Positions 11,001 through 25,134 of a stretch of 56,607 bases of DNA are shown piece by piece. The stretch comes from Actinomortierella ambigua (taxonomy: Eukaryota; Mortierellomycota; Mortierellomycetes; Mortierellales; Mortierellaceae). The stretch lies in assembly GCA_016098155.1 (NCBI GenBank), contig JAAAJB010000183.1:1-56607 (forward strand). The letters run 5' to 3'. A program made the position numbers and the translations under genes. Numbering within the stretch: the first letter of the stretch is position 1; the number at the start of each line of letters is the position of its first letter. The notes under the pieces are model-generated. The model did no database searches and was not told the origin of the DNA. It was given only the letters and a program-made list of their open reading frames with translations.

Positions 11001-13651
11001 GCTCAACAAACATGATAAACCGGGTATCCTGTTGTCGAAGGAGCAGCGTCATGGTGTTGACAAACGGCAACCAGAAATCCGCCTTCCATTCCACTAATTC
11101 TCCAGGTCGGTACTGGAAGGGGATTGTTGCCCGATGGACCATCGTCCCCGTCGTGCTCGCCGTCCCGCCCTCGCCAAACCCGAGCCGGGTCGGTCGTCGT
11201 GGGATCCGCTCAAAGTAGTGTGGCTGGATCAGGACCCCGACGGTCGTGTCCCATACCCCGTGCTGCGCCCAGAGACACTCGGTGCTATACCGCTCTGGCG
11301 TTGGCCAGCCATCGCCACAACCACCGGTACTACCATTGCCATTACCAGTACTACTGCTACTACTACTACCCGCTGTAGCTGTTGTGCTTCCTTGTTTCGA
11401 AGAGGATCGATCATTCGTCTCGGTGGTGGTCGATGGTTGCCGTGGCTGTAGCAGATTCACAGCCTTTGTCGGTAGCACAGAAGATCGCAAAGCCCAATGG
11501 CGGTGATTCTTATTCCTTGAGCGAAGCGCCTCTTCCTCTCCTCCTCCTCCTCCATTTCCTTCGTCTTGCAAAGAAGGGTGCCTCGCCCCCTCCGCCCAAA
11601 CGGGCCGCTTCCACAGCGAAGTCTTGTGGACATTCACCTTGACTTTCCCCTGTTTCAAAGGTCCGATCCGGCCCGTCGACCAGTCTTCGCAGACGACGGT
11701 GTTCCCTGCGGCTAGCAACATGCCCTGGAAGGGGGTCGGACAGACTCCGACCTTGAGATCAGCCAGATCCAGTAATTTTGTCAGATCCGGGTGGTTCAGG
11801 TAACCGGGCGAGGGTTCATTCATGGTGTCAAAGCCCATGACTGTGCCTCGAGCAATCAGATGCAACGTGTCCTCGACCTCTCGAAAGCGCTTGGCAAGAT
11901 GGACGTAGCTCTGTAGGTAGTGGGCCTGCAGGAAATGTTGGATGTTGATCCGGCCTCGTTCGAGAAACGAGCCATCGAGGAGAGCCGGCACGGGGATGAG
12001 GTGCTGTGTCGGGGAAACCGGAGGCGACCGATAACGATGGTGATGATGATGTTGGCTACTTTTGTGGCCCTGGCGGAACTCGTGCTCGGCTTCGATGGCG
12101 CCATGTATCTCGCGGAGATAGGTCAGGGTGATATCGTCGAGCGGTACGAGAGCCTTGGGCGCAAAGACCTGGCCTGCGAAGAAGAGCGTGTACATTGTCG
12201 AGGCGGCCAGCTTGTGGCTATTGGTGGCCCAGATCATGTGTGGGTAGTCTTCTTTATCAGATGGAGATGCATTCTGTTCGGAGTTTCAAACCCGCAGGAG
12301 AAAAAAAAACACAAAAGCGGTTCCACAAAAAAAAAAAAGAGAGATGGGATGGGAAAGAAATTCTGTTAGAGTTGTGATGCTTTTGCGTAGTGCTGTCGTA
12401 TGTTTAGTTCAAGTGGGTTGTTTTGGTTTAGTGCTGTCGTGGGCATTTTTTCCTGCCCCTCGTGGCATGTGGAAGGACATGTGTGAAATAATGGCCATGT
12501 GTGCTTGTGTCGGGTGCGAATATGGAGGGAGAGGGGGAGGGAGGGGTTAGAGCAATAGTGATAAAAAAACAAACAAACAACAACTTTACATTGTGGACAA
12601 CGGCAGCACCAGTGTCTTGAAACTTGGTCATATCCAATCCAGCCAGCTCCAGCGTCCAGCCCGGCCTTTGAACCATCAAGAGAATGCAAAATCATACGTG
12701 AGAAAGTGAAGGCTCGATGATGTGATAGGCAAAAAAAACCATGGTGAGCAGCAACCCGAGCCAGAAGCGAAAAAAAAAAATACAAGACAAGACAAGACTA
12801 GAGCTTACATGCCAGACCCTCCTGTAAAGCGGCTCCAGCAGTCGACATGCGGGTCAATAAAGCACTTGAGCCGATATTTGGCTGCAATGGCGAGCAGGTC
12901 CACCAAGAATTGGATGTACTCTTCATCATATTCCCCGCTAGTACGTTATTGTTTTATCAGATCGAAAAAATGGCGACACGGTGTGTCAGTTTCGGTTGTT
13001 TCTGTGACTCGCTGGCGCAGGTGGGGAGTTTCGAAGGCGGCCTGGAATTCCTGTTTGGATCTGATAGGCCATATCATCCTATTCCCCCGCCCAAAGCACA
13101 CAGCAGCAGTAGCCAGCAAAAAGAGAAAGATGACAAAGGCAGATGGCTGGGGCTTACGGTCCAGAGTGCTCCAAAGCCTCCCAAGGAACGAGTAAGCGGA
13201 GACATTGTGCGCCCCAAAGCGCGAGTCGAGCAAAGTGTGTGTCAGCCTCCGATAACGGAAAGGGTCGGTTGACAAAGGATACGTGGCGGTGGTCAAAAAA
13301 GTGTTTTTCTTTGTACGAGTATATGACGCCAGCCACCTCGCCTGCATCGGCACCTGTTGTTGCCTCTGCATGACGACTATTGTTGTTGTTGTTGTTATTG
13401 TTGTTGTCTGAGGAAGAATTGGAAGAAGGCGAGGGGCTGTCGATTGGATCGTCCTGCAAGGCTGGGTTCTGTATCAGAGGTCGATTGGCATGAGCAGGGT
13501 TTAGGAACGGTCGATAAAAGGGCATTTTGGTCCCGCCAGAAAGATTGAGGCCGTGCAGAATAATGGCCCGACCGTACTCGTCTACTATCCACCCATTCTT
13601 GACTTCATATCCACTGGCTTCCCAGGCGAGAGATGGCGGTAAGATGGTCAT
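8077..13651 (-). CDS. GH5 (subfamily 12-type) glycosidase, steryl/ceramide glucosidase-like
   Basis: Exons on the minus strand are 13651-13158, 12937-12809, 12665-12590 and 12273-8077; all phases agree and the product is 1631 residues. The N-terminal half is a GH5 barrel: AIILHGLNLSGGTKMPF, LRLLVPWEALEHSGP, FIDPHVDCWSRFTGGSG, the acid/base region GFDTMNEPSPGY (Glu386) and the nucleophile region VAVLMGETGLPMDM (Glu near 911). This matches fungal GH5_12 enzymes, which hydrolyse ergosteryl glucoside or glucosylceramide (yeast Egh1, Cryptococcus EgCrP1/2). Those are about 750-850 residues; this one is about twice as long because Ser-, Asn-, Gly- and His-rich inserts break up the fold. There is no signal peptide, so a cytosolic or membrane-associated enzyme is likely. 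Sterol versus ceramide substrate cannot be decided here. Confidence 0.87.
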
Positions 13652-13732
13652 ACTGGGGGCAAGAGTGCGAGATAAAAATGGAGAGGTATGTGGGTTTGTC
13701 TGTCTTTCTAATGGAATAGAATCACGCACTGC

Positions 13733-13740
13733 TTTTTATA
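13733..13740 (-). promoter_or_regulatory. TATA box for the GH5 gene
   Basis: TATAAAAA on the minus strand lies about 80 bp upstream of the ATG at 13651. Confidence 0.5.
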
Positions 13741-15108
13741 AAAATGCTGCACGGCGACTGATCATCCAAAGAAGACGAGGGAGGTGAATAGGTGAGTGAG
13801 TGTGAAAAGGATGCAATAAAGGGGGGGGGACTGATGCCTTTTGTATCAACGCTTCAGGAACGTCGTTGGCATTTTTGCATATCGACCCATCTTTTTTCCC
13901 TTCACTCACGCGTGGCTACCGCGATCAGATGGGTAGCCCAAAGACAGGATCAAGCAACTCCCTCCAAAGACGTAGTCTGTGTGCACACTTTGCACGAACG
14001 AGAAGGTTGGTCATCTGGGCGACTCTCCCCAGGGAAAAAAGGAGGAAAGGGGATACAAAGGGGAAGGGGTTGAGGAAGTGTAAAAGGGGGGGTTCGGTCA
14101 TTCAAGACAACAGCAGCTGCCAAGCTAGTGTTTGTCGACCTAGGGTTGCTGGGGCGTGTTCAGCCTCTAGCTGCTATAATTGCTGGGCATCAGGCCATTC
14201 TTCCCCACCAGCAGTATTGACCCAACAAGACCAAAAGGGCTAACAGGCGACTACAGCCTCTGAACAATAGCGTGGGCAGGAGAGTTGAGCCTGTATTTGT
14301 TTGGTTTCGTTCTTAGTAAAACGGGCCTACTGAAGAGGGACGCAACAGGTGTACAAAATTCTCTTTTTGTCAGGCGGGCTGGGGAGTGGGGATATCAGAC
14401 AGCCAGAGGTTGCTCGGAAATAACAGCAGATCTATCGCCTCAACAAACGTGTATTAGGCCATGAGTCGGCTCTCTGTCTCGTTCGGAAAACGTTGTGCTA
14501 TTGTTACTGCTCGGACGACATCGCCGTGGGGGATTGGACCTGCACGCTGGGAAAGGCCAGCGGGAGGATGGTGAGACTCAATTGAAATCAAATATATCTA
14601 TTATAGTTTGGTTCTCGGAGGTGGGCCTCTGGGCTTTGTATACGTCTCTACACATGCAAGGGCGGAAAACGTTCCCGAAGGTCGAGACAAAAAAATATTG
14701 CGGCTATTTCCAGAACAGAAAAAAAAAGCGAAAAAGGGAATTTGCTCGCGAAAGCTAACAGAGTAACTGTATGTAAAGTGTACGCTGTCAACGTTTCTCA
14801 TCACCCGCCCTTGTTTATGTTTGCCTGTGTTTGGTTTTCCTGTCCAAAGCGCGTATGCACAGTGGCCCCTCCGAGAGAATGAGGTTTGGATTTGCCATTT
14901 CCATTTGCCATTTGAGCGTGAGTGTGGAGGATAAAGCGAGGGAGGGAGATGGAGAGAGGGAGAGCGCGAAAGAGCGAGGGAGATTGAGATGGACAGGCGA
15001 GAGCACGCTAGTTGCTTTGGGCGATATGTGTGACGTGAAGAAGCTTTAAGAGTCAAAGGCCTCTCTTTATCATATCTATGCAGCGAAAGTGGCATTGCTG
15101 GCTAGTTA

Positions 15109-15136
15109 CCTGCCTGCCTGCCTACCTGCCTGCCTG
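15109..15136. repeat. (CTGC)n tetranucleotide tract
   Basis: Six CTGC-type units with one CTAC variant lie in the promoter-side intergenic DNA. Confidence 0.8.
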
Positions 15137-15985
15137 GTGGACAAGATAGAAAGGCGGACGGATTCGGTGCATGAGGAGTCATATGAGGCAGGCAGGATTA
15201 TGCTTTCGGAAAACAGAGAAGAGAGGGCGCCTGAACGGTCATACGAAAGCAAGCACGAGGCGACAACTGGCGGCTTGTATGATATTTAGTGTACCAATTG
15301 GGTGGGGGCCGGCCAGTCGTTAGCCACTTTAAACCAGTCAGTCAGTGAGCAAGCCAGTCAGCCTGTTTGTCAGTCAATATACAAGCAAGTAGCCTCCCGA
15401 ACGAATGAGAGTATAAGATAGAAAGAGGAGAAGAGGCAGCAGCAACAGCAGCAGCATTGAGTACACTGTACTTTACTTTGTGTGGGAATTGGGCGGAGTG
15501 CTTATCAGATTTTGCCTGATTGATGCTGATTCTCTCTTTGGTTGACTCGGAGACACTTTTTTTTTTTCTGAACTCTTTTTTTTTCCATGTGCGGAGAGCG
15601 CCGAGACGTACACTTCCCTTCTCACTCCTCCCCCCCCCCCATCACCTCACCCCCATCACCTCCCGCCATCACTCCTTTCCCCCCCCTTTACACTTGTTGG
15701 TTATCTGACCAAGCCAATCTGATAACAAACTGTCCGGGGGCCGTCTCCTTTCTTCTTTTTTTGTTTCTCCTCTCCTTCCTTTTCCTCTTTCCCTCCTTTC
15801 CTCTTTTGTGCTCGCCCATTGGCATACTCTTTTTTCAGTTTACAATCCCATTGGCATTCCACTGATCTCGTCCACCAAGCGTCGCCTCTCCTCCCCCTCC
15901 CTCCTCAGTAGGCCGCTTTCTCTTACTCTCCCACCCCCACCACCACCACCACCCACTCCCCTCAGTCACAACATCCTCCTCTATA

Positions 15986-17664
15986 ATGTCGACTCCCATC
16001 AACTCCACACCCATCCTCGCCCTTCCCACTGCGGCCGAGATTGCTCACTTGGATCCTGCCACACTGGCTGCCATGCCAGCTGTGGCGTATGATCTGAAGC
16101 GTCTCAAGGTCTACTCGTCGTGCCTGCGTTGCCGCGCAAAGAAGGTCAAGTGCGATCGCAAGGAGCCCTGCTCTCGTTGTGAGAAGCACAATGTCGAGTG
16201 CTCGTACCGCGAGCTCGCCTCTGTGCAGCTTGACATCCGCCAGTTCCAACGCCATCTCAACAACCCCAAGGTTCGTAAGGATGGCGCTGGCATAATCACT
16301 TCAACTGCAACTCCCATCATCGTCTCATCCTCCAGCTCCTCCTCCTCCTCCTCCACTGCTACCGCGACTGCCTCGTCGTCGTCGTCGTCGTCGTCGTCGT
16401 CCACCTGCTCCTCGACCGAAAAGTCACTCCTAGTTACGGTGGCCTCCGAAAGGGGGGTCGTCGGAGGAGCCTCTCCACCTGTGAGCAGCAACGTCACCTC
16501 CATCCCGCTCTCCGCCAGGAGTACTTGCTCCTCCCCTTCCTCGCCCTCGTCGTCGTTCAACATGTTTGCCGAGGCCGACTCGGACCTCCCCCCCTCGACT
16601 CCTCGCCGCACCAACAACTCCAAGGCCAACAACCCGGCTATGGCCCGCGCCAAGGTCACCAAGCTCCAGCGAAAGAAAAAGTCGACTCTTTCGGCCTCGT
16701 CCAGCTCGGAGAACCTTGTCTCGTCTGCGGTCTCGGATTCCTCTAGGAGTCACTTTGGAGGCCCTCACCACCGCCTCTACCGCGAGCCCATCTCGGCCTC
16801 GACCTCGTCGCATAATAGCGACACAGAGATGGATGGTGGTAACCACCATAACAACAACACCAACAACAACAACAACAACAACAACGAGGATGAGGATGGT
16901 GAGGAAGACGACGTCCCCATCTGGCGAGCCCGCCCCATCGGTCGTCACCAGCAGACTCCTCAGGAGCAAGAGCTGGCCGAGACCTTTGGTCTGGCCGCGT
17001 ACATCAAGGCCAAGCAAGACTCTGGTGACCAAGCCGCTGCCCATGGTGGTATTGGCGCTGCTGCTGGTCAGAGCATTGCTTACGAGATGGAGCTCGAGCG
17101 TGCTCTGGCCCTGCGCATGCCCAGCTCTTTTGCTCGCTCGACGGACAGGGTCAAGCCCTATTCGCGCCCCTCTGCGACTGGTCCCTCGACCTCGTCTTCT
17201 TCTTCTTCGCGTCCTGCTCATTGCCAGTACCCTCCTGGCCATCACTCGCCCAGCTCGTGGGCCCAGGCCACCGAAAAGACGAGCCTGTACCATGCCTCGT
17301 TCCCTTCGACGTCCATCGCCGAGGCCTCCCCACAGGCGACCCAGTGCTGCTGCCAGATTGCGGCCCGCAATGGTCAGGCCCCTGGTACGTGTTACTACTC
17401 TAGCGGCCCCGTCGCGTCGTCGTCGTCGTCGTCGTCGTCGTCATATGAGTATGCCAAGTACGAGTATGACTATCACCAGCAGCGTTATACTGCGCAGACT
17501 GAGCAAGCCACCGCCACGACCCAGTCTGAGGATGTCGTGGGAACAGCCACCTCTGAGCAGCAGCAGCAACAGCAGCAGCAGCAGCCAGTCGCCTATGAGG
17601 AGGATGGTCATACGGCCCGCATCCAGTACTCGCCTTCGTACTCGCCTAGCTACCAGCAGCAATT

Positions 17665-17706
<42 letters not shown>

Positions 17707-18118
17707 CTTTGAACAACAGCACTATGATGGTGCACAGAGCCCCGTTCCAAATGCTGAGGAAGACAGCAGCTACGAGGCGGCGGCGCATCATCATCGGGTT
17801 GCCAACTTTGGACAGCCGGTCAAGCAAGAGGAGGCAACCTCTGCCTCTGCTGTCGCCACCGCCACCACCGCCCATCGCTACTACTTGCCAGAGCTGCCTA
17901 GCACGTTGCCCGCCAGTGCGCCCGCGACGTCGGATCTGTCGGCGTTCCAGGTTGGCCGGGACAAGACGATGAAGATTGCGTGCAAGTACAACGAGCCGAA
18001 TGTCGATGCTTGGGACATGATCGAACAGCCTCTGCCGCTGCCTCGCCCGTCGATGATGGACGCTGATCATCAGCAGGGTCGGTCCATCAAGATGGAGATG
18101 GGCTGGATCCTGTCTTAA
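15986..18118 (+). CDS. Zn(II)2Cys6 transcription factor with long low-complexity tail
   Basis: This is a single-exon gene of 710 residues. A complete zinc cluster lies at residues 46-72 with spacing C-x2-C-x6-C-x5-C-x2-C-x6-C (CLRCRAKKVKC, then PCSRCEKHNVEC) and a basic stretch between Cys2 and Cys3, so it should be a nuclear DNA-binding regulator. A short linker (ELASVQLDIRQFQRHL) follows. The rest is mostly poly-Ser, poly-Asn, poly-Gln and acidic runs, with GRHQQTPQEQELAETFGLA as one of the few ordinary segments. I see no fungal-specific middle homology region. A compact C-terminus (KIACKYNEPNVDAWDMIEQ and MEMGWILS) looks conserved rather than repetitive. Targets cannot be inferred; MET17 lies downstream on the same strand, but 1.3 kb separates them. 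Confidence 0.88.
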
Positions 18119-18707
18119 CCTAGCAAAGGGCGATACTACTACTACCACCACAGTTTGCATACATTGCAAGAAGAAGACGTTAGGGGGCGGCAAGAAAAGA
18201 GGCTTCGGCGACGGGGATGAGGAGGAGGAAGGAGGAGGCGATGATGACGACGATGACGACGAGGAGGAAAAGGATTGAAGAAAAAAAAAAGAAAGAAGAG
18301 GAGGAAAAAAAAAACGAGGCCTTCCTTTGTCTTGCCATTGTACAATAGCTATCATTCATAACTCATTTTACTTTTGGCACTGCACTATCATTTCGAGTAA
18401 AATTCTGTATTATTCTTTTTGTTTAATCGAGAGAGAATGGGTGTTGAACGGTTGCGGTGGATGGCGATGAGTGTCGACAGAAGAACAAGGGGGTAGAGAG
18501 GTGTTCATCTGCAAAAGGGGGATCTCGACATTTTGGGGCAGTGTAGTGTAAAGTGGCGGGACAGAGGGGGGGGGTGGGACCCAATGGGTCCAAAAGAGAA
18601 GAGAAAGGGAAAAAGTCAGCCAGCAGGAGTCGTGGGCGTGTAAGTAGATGGGTCGCCTAGTCGCGACAAGAATAGCGAGCGTCTACTCTAGATCGAGGTT
18701 CCCCTGG

Positions 18708-18723
18708 ATCGATCGCGATCGAT
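18708..18723. repeat. perfect 16-bp palindrome
   Basis: ATCGATCGCGATCGAT reads the same on both strands. It lies about 740 bp upstream of the MET17 start and could be a binding site for a dimeric protein or chance. Confidence 0.6.
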
Positions 18724-19274
18724 AGCATGTGGTCATCCTTGTTCCTGCAGCATTGGTCAATGGTCCATGGTCCTGCAAGCAAAGATAGTCGTTTTTTTAT
18801 GTGCGCAAAGCGAGAATAAAAAAATAGCAAAGGGCCTTGAGGTGGATTGGGCTAAAAGGTAGGTAGGTAGGATCTCTGGACAACCAGGATATGCACAATG
18901 TACAGTTCAATGACGGGGTCTGCAGCATGTACACTCATTTTTCTCTCAAGGGCTCTCTCCACGACACGCTTACGAATTGTAGGAATGGAATGCGTAGCTT
19001 GGACACAGACGCTACACAAGACACAAAAAGTAGAGGGAGAGAGTGAGAGAGAGATAAAGAGACAGAAGAGAGAGCTAACTTGAGAGCAAAAGGGGGGGTT
19101 GGGCATAGAATGTAGGACGGAGGAGTAAGCTCGGGGAGTAGGGCACTTTTCACGTTTGTCCAACCACTTATTCTCACGGGACAATAGTCTACTCGTTGAG
19201 CACGAGTTGTATCTTTTAGGCGCAATTCCAGGCCCTGGATCGCGCCTTTTTTTCTTTTCTTCTAAACTGCTTTG

Positions 19275-19280
19275 TATAAA
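19275..19280 (+). promoter_or_regulatory. TATA box of MET17
   Basis: TATAAA followed by a G run lies 165-170 bp upstream of the ATG at 19445. A C/T-rich leader with CTTTCTTC-type sequence lies between them. Confidence 0.55.
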
Positions 19281-19444
19281 AGGGGGCCTGGGGGGAGACA
19301 CTCGATTTTTCATCTTTGTTCTCCATCTTCCTTCCTTTTCTTACCTTCTTACTTTCTTCAAAAACAGCTCCCTCCAAACCACACTCAACTAGTCTCAACT
19401 CGACTCTCTTCACACTACTTTCTAACACATTCATTCATCACAAC

Positions 19445-21588
<2,144 letters not shown>

Positions 21589-22382
21589 GAAGCGAGATTG
21601 AGATCGTTCTTGCACTCTTTTGATTTGCGCCACTTTTGTGCACAACGACAGAATCTAGGTGTGAAGGCCATACAAACAAACAATTAAGAGTTTGAGGGTA
21701 ACCTTGGGGGAGGAACACACGCCAATAGATCTCTCTAAAAAAATTCCATGTGTAAATAATAAAAAAACTAAAGCCTGTTTCTCTTGAACATCATTGCCTG
21801 TCGATCACGCCATCGACGCAGATCGTTGTTTTGTCTTTGTGTGGGGAATGTTTAGTTGCCGTCATCTACGACGAGTAATGTATCACACATTTCGGTTCCT
21901 CTATTTTCTCCGATATCGGACCATGTCGACCCTATTTTGTCTATTTTTTATTCTTCTTCTTCTTGAAATGAGATGGTTCGTGGGTTGCTTCGTCCATATG
22001 ATCAACGGGAAGTGAGAACGTGGATAACATTTTTTTTGTTTGGTTTCTCTCTCTCTCTCTATTACTGCACAAACACGATCTCCTTCATCTTATGCATCAT
22101 GCTTGCGGGGGACGCGCAGCATAATGCATGATATGAAAAAAGGGGGGGGGGGGAAAGGGCAAGGCATATCGGAAATCGTACTGCGAAGAAATTCGATGGT
22201 AATTGGTTTTTTTAAGAACGCTCATTGCCTAAAGCAAAAAAAAAAAAAAAGTCTAGTTGATGTCTAGCAGAATTTTTTGTTTTCTTCCAAGTGAAAGCTG
22301 AAAAAAAACATGAATGCAGAATATGTGAAAGAATGAAGGGGAGAAAAAAAATAGAGAAAAGAAAAGAAAAAAAATCTGTGTT
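21589..22382. other. convergent 3' region of MET17 and COQ8
   Basis: This is AT-rich DNA with A runs, a G run at 22142-22152 and AATAAA-like signals after MET17 (near 21755). No gene is seen. Confidence 0.5.
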
Positions 22383-25134
22383 CTATTCGACATGCTTGTA
22401 TCGACTGGTAATCTCCTGGAACATCTTCTTCGTTTCCACCCGAGCGCCCAGCTTGGCGCACAGCAAGAATGCACCGGCCAGCTTCCTATGCAGCGAATAC
22501 GTCTCGTCCGGTGGCGGCGTCAGTCGATACCTCAGCATGGTCGGGATCTGGTCCTTGACCCGCTGAGTCACCGTCTGGTGCGAAAAATCATACACATCCG
22601 GCGCCGACTGTTGGAAGGGCTCCGACAAGATCAACAACGACTGGATATGCGCCGTCTCCATCGTCTCCGTCTCATGACCCGTCAAGAACCCGAGCTCCCG
22701 CGAGTATTGCAAACACAGCTCCCGATCACCCGCCGCGCCCGCCAACAGCGTCTTCAGGTACAGCGACGTGAATCGCGCATCAAACGCCCGTGTTGCGCCG
22801 AAATCCAGCAGCTCCGTCTTGCGCGTCAGTGGATTGTACAAAAAGTTGGTCCAGTTCGGGTCCGTTTGCATGTACTGAAACTCAAACAACTCGCGCAGAC
22901 ACAGCGACAAGATGTTCTTGCCGATCCGGTCCCTGGCGGCCTGGTCCCGCAACGCCATCGCCTGCATCATCGTCTCGCCTTGCATCCATTCCATCGTCAA
23001 CACCAACGGGCCCGACGCCTCTCCGATCAGCCGCGGCACAGTGAAATCGGGGTCATTCTCGAGCAGCTTGCCAAACTCGACGATGCACTCGGCCTCGCGC
23101 AGGTAGTCGGTCTCCCAGGCGAGCTCGCGCTGGGCCACCTTGATCGTGTTGTCGAGGTACATGCCCCGGGGTAGGAGGTTCGACATCAGCACGAGCGTCT
23201 TGAGATTGGCGAGATCGGAATCGATCGACGCTGCCACACCTGGGTATTGCACCTTGACCGCGACTGGCAGACCCGTGGCGCGATGGATCGCCCGATGCAC
23301 CTGGCCGATCGACGCCGCGGCAATCGGCTGCATCTCAAAATCGATAAATTCGGATTCCCAGTCTGCTCCCAATGTGTCGCGCATTACTTTCTAAGAGTGA
23401 AGGTACGAAGAAATAGATCAAGGATGTCAGAACTTTTTTGTTACGTGTCTCTGTCAAGAAGAAGAAATAGAAAATAAGGATTATGATCAAAGGCTGTCTA
23501 TGCTTACCCGCATTTGCTTCTCGGGCATGTAATTGGCGCTATTCTGGACTCTCAGCAACACTTGCTCCAGCTCTGGTGGTAGCATCTTGTTGTCTATCCC
23601 GTCCGAGAATAAAAGTAGTAGAAGTATAAAGAGGTGGATGAGCATTATAATAATTTGTTCCGCATTCAAAATCTCTCTCTCTCTCTCATTCACGCACACA
23701 TACACACACTCTCTCCATCTCTCTTCGCTCTTTAATGGATGTCATGCAATTCTTTACCTTGGATACTCAACATCTGGCCCAACTTCAATGCTGCTCCTCG
23801 CATGCGCGTGAGCTTGCTCACCAATCGATCCATGTTGGCCTCGTTCAAAAACACTGGAGCCTCGGGGTTCTTGGACCCACCCATGCCTCTCCGAACTGTC
23901 TCTGCCAATGCGCCCACGCCCATCGAAGCCGCCAGACCTATATCATATCGATAAGAAATTAAAAAAAAATGAGGGGGGCGGGAGAAGACAAAAAGGTGTG
24001 TGTGTGTCTCAATCTGGTCAGTATGGTGATGTTTCTGATGATCTGATAAAGGACCTGGAATGAAATCTTTTCTCTTCTTTTCTTCATACCTCCATAGTGA
24101 AGAAGACGACTGACGCGCGAAGTTGGCATCTTGGACGAGGTGAGGTTCTTTTTCAGCTGGGTGGGTGGTGCCTCGTCGACCATTGGTGGTTCTTCCAGCA
24201 CGGTAGCATCAGGAGCAGTAGCAAGGGCTGGGGTTGGGGCAGCCCAAGAGGTCTCTGTTGAAGTCACGGTGGTCGTTGTTGTGGGCTGTGCAGCAGATGG
24301 TTGTGGAAAAGGTGATGGTTTTTGTTGGATAGGCGTGGCTGACTGGGCCGACTCTGCCGCTGCCACTGTTCGTGGTGAGGTAGCAGCAGCAGTAGCAGCA
24401 GCCGTGGTGGTAGAAGCCGCTGGGGTAGAAACTCCAATGGTGGATGGCGATGCAGAAGACTCGGCCAGCGAGTCGTAAACCTCCTGGTGCTGGTGAATCC
24501 GTTCATGTCTGATCCACTTTGAGCCAGGTTGCTCGATTTGGCTGGCAGACATTTTGTTCAGACCGGTGTCGTCGGTCGCCCGCTGAGAATCCAGCCACTT
24601 GGACTCGCGGATCAGACTCGCGTGCGCATCTTTGTTTGGGGGTTGCGAGTCCTTGTAGGACACAGAGGACGCTCCTCCCGGTGCCGAGGCGGTTGTAGGG
24701 GTCGTGGTCGTGGCAGTGGAAGAGGTAGAGGGGTGGTGGGTGGCAAAGGTAGTGGACGATGAGGATGAAGGGGATGGAGGGTAGGTAGAGGTCCAGGAGA
24801 GAGCGCTACCAGTAGAGGGCAATGAAGTCGTAGGCGCGCTGGTGGATTCCCATGCGGAAGGTTGGTGGCGATCCGCGTATGTGACCGGGTCAGTCGTGGC
24901 AGAAGGGGGCACAACGGCAGAGGCCGACGACGCCATGAAGTTTTCTGGTTTGACAGCAGCAGCAGCTGCTGCTGCGGCGGTAGCCAGGGCGTTGTCAGCT
25001 GAGGAGAGGGGTTTGAGGATGCTGGAGGTGGCGACATGGTGTTTAAGGTCCTGAATCTCGAGGTTGATCAGCCTCTTGGAGACTGCTGCTCCGACCGAGG
25101 TCAATGCGGCAATGTCAGCAAAGCGACGCGCCAT
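22383..25134 (-). CDS. COQ8: COQ8/ADCK3-type atypical kinase of coenzyme Q synthesis
   Basis: Exons on the minus strand are 25134-24090, 23937-23758, 23593-23508 and 23390-22383, giving 772 residues. This is an ABC1/UbiB-family protein: the KxGQ signature is in ALKLGQMLSIQ (Lys400-Gln403), the Ala-rich loop in AAASIGQVHRA, the nucleotide lysine in VAVKVQYPG (Lys483), then QTDPNWTNFLYNP and the metal-binding LLDFGATRAF. The segment before KxGQ (TSRVSRLLHYGGLAASMGVGA) is the usual COQ8 hydrophobic region. The protein is needed for the matrix-side coenzyme Q biosynthetic complex and has ATPase activity. The first 340 residues start MARRFADIAAL, then run through a long Ser/Thr/Ala/Pro-rich extension, longer than in yeast (501 residues total). 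Confidence 0.94.

Larger units (their letters stand above)
13652..15985. other. long divergent intergenic region
   Basis: This 2.3 kb separates the GH5 gene (minus) from the Zn2Cys6 gene (plus). It holds a TATA box for the GH5 gene, a (CTGC)n tract at 15109-15136, CAGT-type repeats near 15331-15378 and pyrimidine-rich DNA from about 15550 to 15980 leading into the Zn2Cys6 start. I see no coding sequence with conservation or codon structure. Confidence 0.5.
18119..19444. other. intergenic, 3' of Zn2Cys6 gene and promoter of MET17
   Basis: A purine-rich GAGGA stretch occupies 18180-18310, a 16-bp perfect palindrome lies at 18708-18723 and the MET17 TATA box is at 19275. I found no CACGTG (Cbf1-type) site by eye. 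Confidence 0.5.

Noticed and set aside
14601..15095. 164-codon open frame in the region between the GH5 and Zn2Cys6 genes
   Set aside because: Ser/Leu/Arg-rich translation of purine-pyrimidine repeats, no conserved motif or splice support.
16566..17972. 468-codon alternative frame inside the Zn2Cys6 gene
   Set aside because: Arg/Ser/Pro-rich readout of homopolymeric codons in the wrong frame; the zinc cluster frame explains the DNA.
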